From: Phoronis australis
Lineage: Eukaryota > Phoronida > Phoronidae
Length of the DNA: 64,000 bases
Assembly (NCBI GenBank): GCA_002633005.1
Contig: NMRA01000046.1
Location: forward strand, 932,144-996,143
Reading direction: 5' to 3'
The notes under the pieces are model-generated. The model was given only the letters and a program-made list of their open reading frames with translations. It ran no database searches and was not told the origin of the DNA. Below, piece by piece: positions 58,701 through 64,000 of the stretch. Numbering within the stretch: the stretch's first letter is position 1; each line of letters begins with the position of its first letter. The position numbers were made by a program, and so were the translations under genes.

Positions 58701-61700
58701 TAAATACCCTAATGTATGGAAACAAGACTGTATAGCTCACAAGTAACTCTATCAAAAATAAAGTGTCTTATTATATCATGGTGGATCAAATCTGAAGTTG
58801 TTTTTTACTAAGTTTGATTGTTTGAATTTCCAAATATTTGCACACTGACAAGAAACTAAATTATGGAAAATAGTACGACTGGATGCAAGTGCACATGATT
58901 TTTTGGAGCTGCGCATCTTTGAAAGTATTATCTAGAACTAGCAATCAACATAGTTTGTCTAAGCCATGTATGTATGTTGCAGCAACACTGATCAACTGTA
59001 TGAGGACCAGCTGTATATGAACCATCAAACTGGTACTAGTCGTCTAGATAAGTTTACACATACTCTCCTGGTCAAGTGTAATGTTGAGGTGAGTCTGTCC
59101 TGTCTCATAGATGACTTGTATTGCCGTGTGAGTCTGTGCTGTCTCATAGATGACTTGTATTGCCGTGTCAGTCTGTGCTGTCTCATAGATGACTTGTATT
59201 GCCGTGTGAGTCTGTGCTGTCTCATAGATGACTTGTATTGCCGTGTCAGTCTGTGCTGTCTCATAGATGACTTGTATTGCCGTGTCAGTCTGTGCTGTCT
59301 CATAGATGACTTGTATTGCCATTAAGTTGTCATCACAATGAAGAGGCTGTATTCACAATGAAAAATCTATGATGGAAACTTTTCATTGCACTGAAATATT
59401 GTTAACATTATCAGTGCCTCTTTAAACACTACGTCGTGAATTTACTTCAATAGTTACATTCAACTACCCTAATGGTTACATTCCGACTATCTTTTGCTCA
59501 GTGCTTTCTTATTTCTGATGATGTGTATCAAATTTACTCCTAAGGGATCAAAAAATTTTTTGATCCTGTTATAAATCATTTGTTTAGAATGTGTTGTTGT
59601 AATAACATTGTGTTACATGCATATGCATGTGAATTGTTATAAAATAAATGCAAAAGTGTGACGCAGATTGTGTTTATTAATCTTCCTCTTTTCAGATGTT
59701 GGACACGCTTTTGACGACGTTGATCCGTGAGATGCAAAATGACAACCAAGAAGGTCGTAAGGTCGAGGCCAAGTTGGTGGCCAGGGTGTTCATTCGTTCT
59801 GTTGCGCGTATATTTGTCGTTCTCAGCATAGAGATGGCGCCTTCCAAGACCAAGAAAACCAGGTACAGGAACATAATTCAACTTTCAGTTCCTTGGTTTG
59901 TACGTGATTTCACTTGCAGTCCAGTTGTAGCTACTGTCACTGAGTGGGGAGCCAGAAACTTAGAGTATTGTGAATCCTGTAGTCCAGAATTCCAGATTGT
60001 ACCCCCTGGTGAAACAACAACACTTGCACGTATGTGAGGTTTTTTATGTCCATTGACAATAAATGTCTTCCTTGCTGCTGAATTAGCAATAATTACCTAC
60101 GGTTTGTGAATGTAATCTACTAGAAAGCAAGTTTTAGATTAATGTGCAATTTTAATTATTTACTATTTACTTACTGCAATGAGTCACAGTTGATGTATGC
60201 AGTACTCAACCACTGGTGTAGTTGAAGCTCAAAACAACCAGAGACATTTGTTAATAGTTGTTGTCATTCAGTACTCAACCACTGGTTTAGTTGAAGCTAA
60301 AACAACCAGAGACATCTGTTGATAGTTGTTGTCATTCAGTACTCAACCACTGGTGTAGTTGAAGCTCAAAACAACCAGAGACATTTGTTAATAGTTGTTG
60401 TCATTCAGTACTCAACCACTGGTTTAGTTGAAGATAAAACAACCAGAGACATCTGTTGATAGTTGTTGTCATTCAGTACTCAAGCACTGGTGTAGTTGAA
60501 GCTCAGAACAGCCAGAGACATCTGTTGATAGTTGTTGTCATTCTAGCTGTTTGTGACTCTTGCAGTTCCAACATAGTGCAGCCCCGTATGAAGTGTCGTC
60601 GAGCATTCCAGGCTCTCATCAACATTGCCCTAGAGGAGCTGTGTGAGATTGCCAACTCCCTGATCACCCCCGTCAGAATGGGTGTGGCCCGACCAACTGC
60701 ACCTTTTAGTTTGGTAGCCACAAACCAGGATGCACTACAGGTAGAGGGCGCAGAGTGTGGCCATGAAGTGGCGAGTGGTTTTGAGGAAATTGCTAATAAA
60801 TGTGTAGATGATATAACTGGTGCCATATATCTTGTAACGCAAATCACGCTCTTGGTTTTTCATATTTACTTGTTAAGATGCCAGGCTGTGCAATTCCCAC
60901 CCATCAGTTTGCATGTCAAATGCAACTATTACAGAGCAAAGAAAATGGAAGTTGTTCAACATTCCCTCTGTTCTTAATTTTGGATAATCGAAAAATGTTG
61001 TTTGCTTAATATAGGGAAGTGAAGATGTGTTCAGTATCGACCCCCTTCCCCCCCGGCCTGCCTCCACAGAGGTGGCAGAAGAAGAGACAGGATTTGTGCC
61101 TTCTTTAAGACTGACCAGTGATAGAGGTACTACTGCCAGGGAGGATGCACAGGCAGCAAATGACATGGTGAGGGCATTAGACTGTTTCAACAATTGAATA
61201 AGAACACTGGTTACTGGGGAAAAACTAGAGCATGTATTGTTATTGGGGTTTTCATTATGTTGAGTGTGCTGTTAATACAGCGCACTCGGACTGGAGTTGC
61301 AAACACATTCATTCCCAACCAATAGACGTCAGTGCTGTTGTACGTGTACTGTTTGCCACTTGCGTATTACAGATTGGCCTTGGTGGAGACCACATGGACC
61401 ATCAAAACCTTGAACTGGCTGATAACCAGCAAAACCAGGCAGGCGACCATGATCAAGGTAGGCAGACCTGACTAATTGCTCTTAGATGTATCTGGTGAGG
61501 TGTTCATTGAGACAGCTCTAGTTCATTGTGACAGCCCTAGTTCATTGAGACAGCCCTAGTTCATTGAGACAGCCCTAGTTCATTTGAGACAGCCCTAGTT
61601 CATTGAGACGGCCCTAGTTCATTGAGACAGCCCTAGTTCATTGAGACAGCCCTAGTTCATTTGAGACAGCCCTAGTTCATTTGAGACAGCCCTAGTTCAT

Positions 61701-63751
61701 TGAGACGGCCCTAGTTCATTGAGACGGCCCTAGTTCATTGAGACGGTCCTAGGTCATTGAGACGGTTCTAGTTCATTGAGACGGCCCTAGTTCATTGAGA
61801 CCGCTCTCATGTGTATCCAGTCAAGTGTTCATTGAGACAACTTTTACATGTATTTGGTCAAGTGTTCATTGAACTGACTCTTGCATGTATCTGGTCAAAT
61901 GTTCATTGAGACAACTCTTATATGTATCTGGTCAGGTTTTCATTGAGATGGCTGTTACATGTATCTGGTCAAGAGAACTCACATGTATCTCTTATCTGAT
62001 TATTGTTATTGTTGTCATTATGCTTATTATTATTGTATTTATTTATGATACTCTTATCACTGTTTATTGTTTTTCTTGTATTAATTACAAACAATTGGCT
62101 TAGTATCAATATACAGTACATGCCGAAAAAAAACGGGCAAAACAATTTCCCCACCATGACAGTCATTTCTGCCTGCACATTTTTTGGCTCATTCCACCTG
62201 AAATGACAGTAATGAGCCATTATTTCTTGTCATATTGGGTGCAATATCTTCTCACAATTAAATTGGCCCTTTCTATATCCGCAAATTACATAATTCCAGT
62301 GTACTGGTGTAATGTAATGATCGGCTTCTTGTCAACTTGTTATCATACAAAACGTCTTTATTGTCTTTTGTGTTACAATTCTGATACCACAGTGAAAGTT
62401 TTGCCATCTTCCATTGGTCAAACGGTGTGGTTTAAGCTCCGAATGTTAATGCGCTACGTCCAGCCAATGTATTTAAAGTTTTGAGTTGCAAGAATAGCCT
62501 ATTTGCAAAGTGTGCATGGAATAGTTGCCTGTTATTACTATTTTTATGCGATTATTTTAAAAGCTGGGCCACACTGAAATCTCGCTTCTCTTTTCCATTG
62601 CTTCTGAATTTGAAGAGCCTTGACTCTCATGTGGTAATAGTTGCTGCATCTTTATTAAATATTATGAGGTTTGTTTACAGCTTGATTAGATAATAACTGA
62701 ACCTTCAGTGAAAAGAGTTTCCACTTTGTGGAAAATTCTCCATTGTACCCCATCATGGTGTACAGCTGTTATGAAGGTCACTTTCACTCTACCATCATGA
62801 CTGGAAATTGCATTAGGGCTGAGTGGTCATAATGGAGGAATAATGTGCCATTACTTTTGGTGTGTACTGTGTTGACATGTGTTGAAGATGACACTGTCCT
62901 GTTTACACACCTATTGTTGATGTGGCTTTAGGTGGTAATGAGAGTGACATGGACCTTGACTTACTGGCTGAGTCAGACAGTGACAGTGAAAGTGAACACA
63001 GTCACCATGACGATGCTGTTAGCGTTCAGAGGAGTGCTGTAACTGCGGCAACTGCAGGCTCTGATCCAGGTAACCTTGTTAGTGTGTGTGTGGATGTGGT
63101 ATTCGGTATTATGTGTGTCTATAGTTAAGTTAAAAGCTTTTGTTTATACTTAATTAGAAAAAAATTCTCACTTTTTAGTCTTGTTGAAAATATGTTACAA
63201 TACATTTCTGTTGTATGTTGTACGCATTGGTTTGTTCAAGGCAAGAATTTTCTTTCTGAAAATGTTAAGCAAACTTTGATCTGCACTTAATTCTCATCAT
63301 TGTCTCAAGAATAAATGGAGAAATATGAGTGATTGTTTCATGTCTCATTCTCTAAATGATAGTGTTACATACAGTGTTTTACTGGTCTTTCTGTATTTAT
63401 AACTTTAGTTAAATCAATTCTGAAGGTATTAAATTCAGTGAAATGTTGTAGCTTTATGTAAACAGAGGGGGCATACTAATCTTTTGAGCTTACGTGCTTT
63501 GGCAGGTTTAAGCAGTTTGGCCTACTTCTCAGAAGATGAAGGTGAATCGTCCAATCAGGAGGAGGAAATTGAGAGTGAGCCTGAGACTGAAGCAGATACT
63601 GATGACTTGAACCAGCTGTTTGATGAACAACTAGAGCGTCGCAGTACAGGGCAGGGGATGAGGACTGTACAGGCACCTCATGCCATGCAGTGGGCCATCA
63701 GACAGAGGGAGCCACCTACCAGGACACCAGTGTCCACAACGGTTACAACAA
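32203..63751 (+). CDS. UBR5: E3 ubiquitin-protein ligase UBR5, exons 1-33 (3' partial)
   Basis: Large nuclear/cytoplasmic HECT E3 ligase (EDD; fly hyd) that recognises N-degrons through its UBR box and builds or extends ubiquitin chains. The first exon starts at the ATG at 32203 ([20 protein letters not shown]), matching the vertebrate N-terminus. Thirty-three consecutive exons, each with checked phase, give 1,660 codons plus one base (4,981 bp), about 60% of the roughly 2,800-residue family length. The MLLE and catalytic HECT domains must lie to the right of the window. Exon coordinates and domains are in the six block entries that follow. Introns are mostly 0.3-4 kb and rich in minisatellites. 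Intron 2 uses a GC donor. No frameshift or internal stop was found. Confidence 0.96.
32265..33472. other. UBR5 intron 1, first part: nothing recognised
   Basis: No exon or element supported. UBR5 exon 2 is found only at 36290. Confidence 0.4.
33473..34797. repeat. Pair of ~330-bp direct repeats
   Basis: 33473-33806 and 34481-34797 share long stretches such as 'gaggtatcattcattg', 'ggtaaaatgaagcca' and 'ttaacactaggtgt' in the same order, diverged by perhaps 20-25%. The 675 bp between them shows nothing I recognise. Either a dispersed repeat family or an old segmental duplication in UBR5 intron 1. Confidence 0.75.
35116..36006 (+). mobile_element. Kolobok-like DNA transposon remnant with long inverted repeats
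   Basis: Flanked by TTAA on both sides (35112-35115, 36007-36010), the target site of Kolobok and piggyBac elements. Terminal inverted repeats of about 155 bp (35116-35270 and 35851-36006) begin GGGCAAAGGCAACC and AGGCGAAGGCAACC. The middle holds a 140-codon frame with a THAP-like start and a CxxC zinc-ribbon-like segment. At 891 bp it lacks a full transposase and must be non-autonomous. Located in UBR5 intron 1, 280 bp before exon 2. Confidence 0.8.
35383..35805 (+). CDS. 140-residue THAP-start/zinc-ribbon protein fragment inside the Kolobok-like element
   Basis: Starts [15 protein letters not shown], like the first cysteines of a THAP zinc finger, but the rest of a THAP domain is absent. 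Residues about 53-110 read [24 protein letters not shown] and [15 protein letters not shown]. This resembles the K-F-I-V-x(n)-L-F-x-x-C-x-x-CG ... C-x-x-GH-x-x-W segment common in proteins of Kolobok-type elements. Likely an internal-deletion product joining two parts of a longer transposase. Expression is unknown. Confidence 0.5.
   Translation: MPHCCCIPGCTHYRSELVSSPGAMLSSGSECRPRSTPSEQDISSFNEQIGEPNFDKFIVDLSKVLGLFRRCQVCGEGVTRRDASSFCAQVTIHWECVAGHSGKWDSCSSVRKTIMCTSRYVATRKQKQTTTELTITEIEQ
36411..36701 (+). promoter_or_regulatory. GC-AG intron (UBR5 intron 2)
   Basis: The conserved protein runs LLFE into DGSICRV, so the donor must follow GAG at 36410. The intron starts gcaagt rather than gt, and ends ttcag at 36701. 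No alternative GT donor keeps the frame nearby. GC donors with an otherwise strong consensus (AG|GCAAGT) are the known minor class of U2 introns. Confidence 0.8.
36895..36990 (+). repeat. Small decayed fragment of the CTCF-motif repeat family
   Basis: Keeps only the leading block (tatacatgtgttggtgca, gtggtcatctctggcgtcc) in UBR5 intron 3. Confidence 0.4.
38136..39375 (+). repeat. CTCF-motif-bearing interspersed repeat, copy C
   Basis: In UBR5 intron 5. Starts ttatgcgtccaaatattt and ends acgttgctcttg. By eye it carries seven CTAGTGGC cores, six of them in GCC/CCC-rich context: 38315-38330, 38415-38430, 38562-38578, 38708-38723, 38850-38867, 39139-39152 and 39270-39287. The - strand sequences (for example TGCCACTAGGGGGCAC and GGCCACTAGGTGGCGC) fit the CTCF core. 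Confidence 0.85.
39376..40611. other. UBR5 intron 5, right part: nothing recognised
   Basis: AT-rich; no element or exon supported before the acceptor of exon 6. Confidence 0.4.
41309..48465 (+). CDS. UBR5: UBR5 exons 7-17: RCC1-like beta-propeller region
   Basis: Exons: 41309-41526, 42084-42206, 43052-43162, 43380-43537, 43787-43895, 44511-44656, 45109-45263, 45607-45740, 46263-46488, 46973-47127, 48280-48465 (residues 265-838). Seen landmarks: [69 protein letters not shown], a [17 protein letters not shown] linker, a lysine/arginine-rich stretch ([18 protein letters not shown]) that could serve as a nuclear signal, [41 protein letters not shown] and [14 protein letters not shown]. These match the propeller half of vertebrate UBR5. 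A minisatellite starts exactly at the exon 14 donor (45741). Confidence 0.93.
41744..41875. repeat. 31-bp minisatellite, four copies
   Basis: Unit 'gtgcagggatacgacactat' plus 'tcatttgggct'. In UBR5 intron 7. Confidence 0.9.
42316..42412. repeat. 15-bp tandem repeat
   Basis: Unit tacgatcaacatagt, about six copies, with one frame reading YDQHS repeatedly by chance. In UBR5 intron 8. Confidence 0.9.
42886..43031. repeat. 47-bp minisatellite, three copies
   Basis: Unit contains 'acacttaatagtaattctat' and 'caatgtaatagccagg'. Ends 20 bp before the acceptor of UBR5 exon 9. Confidence 0.9.
44044..44207. repeat. 42-bp minisatellite, four copies
   Basis: Unit 'gggcttaacgttggtctatg' plus 'atgcagtggccatgctgttaa'. 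In UBR5 intron 11. Confidence 0.9.
45287..45421. repeat. ~46-bp minisatellite, three copies
   Basis: Unit contains 'ttgcattattgcttagagta' and 'ataacatctttcctca'. Begins about 23 bp after the donor of UBR5 exon 13. Confidence 0.9.
45741..45900 (+). repeat. 32-bp minisatellite starting at the exon 14 donor of UBR5
   Basis: Five copies of gtagttattatactatgtga-tagtagtgcaag at 45741, 45773, 45805, 45837 and 45869. The real border is CTCAAG|gtagtt, and three of the later copies keep GCAAG|GTAGTT. The 32-bp period breaks the reading frame, and use of the second donor meets a stop at once. Confidence 0.9.
47275..47400 (+). repeat. tRNA-derived SINE-like unit, second family
   Basis: B-box-like GGTTTGAGTCC at 47338-47348 inside 'ggtcgtgggtttgagtccca', preceded by an A-box-like stretch. 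Not clearly related to the other SINE-like units. UBR5 intron 16. Confidence 0.45.
49361..54790 (+). CDS. UBR5: UBR5 exons 18-21: linker region before the UBR box
   Basis: Exons: 49361-49565, 51045-51186, 52596-52729, 54601-54790 (residues 839-1061). Exon 18 carries [20 protein letters not shown], matching the conserved HRCDGNRNILHACV block. Exons 19-20 are Ser-rich and low in conservation except for SLREMMRR. Exon 21 has a proline/serine stretch and then the conserved helix [20 protein letters not shown]. The exon 19 donor is read as AG|gttagt at 51187; a second GT at 51196 would change one residue and add three, and cannot be excluded. Confidence 0.88.
49622..50605 (+). repeat. CTCF-motif-bearing interspersed repeat, copy D
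   Basis: UBR5 intron 18. CTAGTGGC cores near 49862-49872, 50008-50018 and 50137-50147. The closing block (tttttatgatacaaataaac ... ttgctcttg) appears at 50525-50590, with a partial duplicate of it near 50368-50400. Confidence 0.75.
51222..51480 (+). repeat. CTCF-motif-bearing interspersed repeat, copy F (decayed)
   Basis: Begins ttatgcacccacatatacat like the family start, then diverges. No clear CTCF-like core survives. UBR5 intron 19. Confidence 0.5.
51640..51790. repeat. ~34-bp minisatellite, four copies
   Basis: Unit contains 'aacaagtggtcaccatgcaa' and 'cacattatgttatg'. UBR5 intron 19. Confidence 0.9.
52537..52555. repeat. (TG)n microsatellite
   Basis: About nine TG units, 40 bp before the acceptor of UBR5 exon 20. 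Confidence 0.85.
52856..53975. other. UBR5 intron 20, left part: nothing recognised
   Basis: AT-rich; no exon or element that I can support. Confidence 0.4.
53976..54222. repeat. ~46-bp minisatellite, five copies
   Basis: Unit contains 'ggcttgttcaacttgtgtac' and 'gaccagtaatactcagacaa'. UBR5 intron 20. Confidence 0.9.
55030..55345 (+). repeat. ~80-bp minisatellite copying the exon 22 acceptor of UBR5
   Basis: Four copies of 'catttcattctatacag|gaa' plus the first ~45 exon bases (gcagagggccacacc... catgcag). The last copy is the real exon start at 55298. Copy 1 keeps the acceptor ATACAG; copy 2 keeps the AG but reads ATACAGAA; copy 3 has lost it (ATACAC). Only copy 2 still encodes the exon start [14 protein letters not shown] in one frame. 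Confidence 0.9.
55298..57083 (+). CDS. UBR5: UBR5 exons 22-24: UBR-box zinc domain
   Basis: Exons: 55298-55535, 55745-55836, 56937-57083 (residues 1062-1220). The UBR box, which binds basic N-terminal residues of substrates, runs about 1120-1195: [47 protein letters not shown], then [15 protein letters not shown]. All zinc-binding Cys and His positions expected of the family appear present. Exon 22 begins with [13 protein letters not shown]. Its acceptor and first ~45 bp are repeated upstream three more times in a tandem array (55030-55297). Confidence 0.95.
56042..56936. other. UBR5 intron 23: nothing recognised
   Basis: No repeat family or exon that I can support. An 84-codon - strand frame (56593-56339) shows no known motif. 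Confidence 0.35.
57400..57580 (+). repeat. ~37-bp minisatellite abutting the exon 25 acceptor of UBR5
   Basis: Unit contains 'ctcacctcgctgtgtgtaat' and 'acttgcctggtgtatta', five copies. The last copy runs into the real acceptor (ctcgctgtgtttgcag, 57580), so the array appears seeded at the splice site. Confidence 0.85.
57581..60740 (+). CDS. UBR5: UBR5 exons 25-29: helical region after the UBR box
   Basis: Exons: 57581-57702, 58027-58153, 58983-59088, 59696-59862, 60566-60740 (residues 1221-1453). Landmarks: [87 protein letters not shown], and [19 protein letters not shown] with [13 protein letters not shown]. These track vertebrate UBR5 closely. Exon 27 is followed at once by a 39-bp in-frame minisatellite (59089-59322) that repeats its splice donor. 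Confidence 0.93.
59089..59322 (+). repeat. 39-bp in-frame minisatellite starting at the exon 27 donor of UBR5
   Basis: Six copies beginning at 59089, 59128, 59167, 59206, 59245 and 59284. Copies 1, 2 and 4 start GTGAGT, a good donor; copies 3, 5 and 6 start GTCAGT. Read in frame from exon 27, the units encode [13 protein letters not shown] and then [13 protein letters not shown] repeats with no stop until TAA at 59323. Extension to the second or fourth donor adds exactly 13 or 39 residues. Confidence 0.92.
60195..60545. repeat. ~69-bp minisatellite, five copies
   Basis: Unit contains 'cagtactcaaccactggtgt', 'aacaaccagagacat' and 'atagttgttgtcatt'. Ends about 20 bp before the acceptor of UBR5 exon 29 without copying it. 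Confidence 0.9.
61015..63751 (+). CDS. UBR5: UBR5 exons 30-33: acidic, low-complexity linker
   Basis: Exons: 61015-61167, 61373-61457, 62932-63069, 63506-63751 (residues 1454-1660; the gene continues beyond). Conserved anchors are [60 protein letters not shown] and [10 protein letters not shown]. The stretch is strongly acidic and presumably disordered. Exon 31 (28 residues; [13 protein letters not shown]) has little clear counterpart and is the least certain exon. It is supported by clean acceptor and donor sites and by matching phase on both sides. Confidence 0.88.
61500..61805. repeat. 19-bp minisatellite, about 16 copies
   Basis: Unit cattgagacagccctagtt with cagc/cggc and one-base length variants. 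Begins about 40 bp after the donor of UBR5 exon 31. Confidence 0.92.
61806..61990. repeat. ~42-bp degenerate tandem repeat
   Basis: Four to five copies of 'catgtatctggtcaagtgtt' plus 'cattgagacaactctta'. It shares the cattgagac core with the 19-bp array, so the two are probably related. Confidence 0.8.
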
Positions 63752-64000
63752 GTGAGTGGGGGTATTGAGGCCACAATTCAAGCAAAGGTGTTTTAGAATC
63801 TTTATCAACTTTCTTGAAAAATTGTACTGCAAAGGAGAAAGCAGAGAGTCCAGATAGCACTTTAGATATCAAAGTCCTTTCTATGACGTCATTACATCAA
63901 AATGCATGTATCAAAAAACTGAAATGTTCGTCTTCTAAGACCCGCTATTTATGGCAAGGTTTATGCGGTGTACATGTGCGCTGTTTCGTTTATCCTTTGT

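Noticed and set aside
59025-59322. Two 92-codon frames on the - strand opposite exon 27
   Set aside because: Shadows of the 39-bp repeat.

Overview
The window reads as a piece of animal nuclear genome. It holds three intron-rich housekeeping genes with conserved protein sequence, GT-AG introns, many minisatellites and several relics of DNA transposons, LINEs and SINEs. The proteins resemble vertebrate orthologues closely, but the repeats are not vertebrate. Several minisatellites copy an exon-intron border. From memory, such 'mirage' minisatellites were described in amphioxus, so a cephalochordate (Branchiostoma-like) is my best guess. This is inference; no search was run.

Layout. (1) About 4.9-22.3 kb, + strand: the 3' ten coding exons of PCYT2 (ethanolamine-phosphate cytidylyltransferase). 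The exons for the first catalytic fold were not found and probably lie upstream of the window. Its introns hold a LINE 3' relic, a fold-back element, a minisatellite copying a splice donor, and a LINE split by a younger repeat. (2) About 22.7-28.5 kb, - strand: COQ7 (demethoxyubiquinone hydroxylase), six coding exons and a probable upstream exon near 31.7 kb. Its 3' end converges on PCYT2. (3) From 32.2 kb to the right edge, + strand: UBR5 (HECT-type E3 ligase of the N-degron pathway). 33 consecutive coding exons give 1,660 codons, covering the UBA domain, the beta-propeller and the UBR box. The MLLE and HECT regions lie beyond the window. COQ7 and UBR5 are head to head with a short shared upstream region.

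Exon borders were read by eye. Every intron phase was checked, so all three partial or complete coding sequences stay open across all junctions. One UBR5 intron uses a GC donor.

Accessory DNA: a 2.4-kb terminal-inverted-repeat element (1351-3740); a TTAA-flanked Kolobok-like element with a THAP-type start (35116-36006); a multi-copy repeat family dense in CTCF-like motifs; tRNA-derived SINE-like units; long inverted repeats; and about 17 minisatellites. The most striking is in UBR5 after exon 27. It is a 39-bp array that copies the splice donor, stays in frame with the exon and could add 13 or 39 residues by use of decoy donors.

The three genes act in different pathways (phosphatidylethanolamine synthesis, ubiquinone synthesis, protein degradation). 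Nothing here suggests they work together beyond the shared COQ7/UBR5 promoter region.
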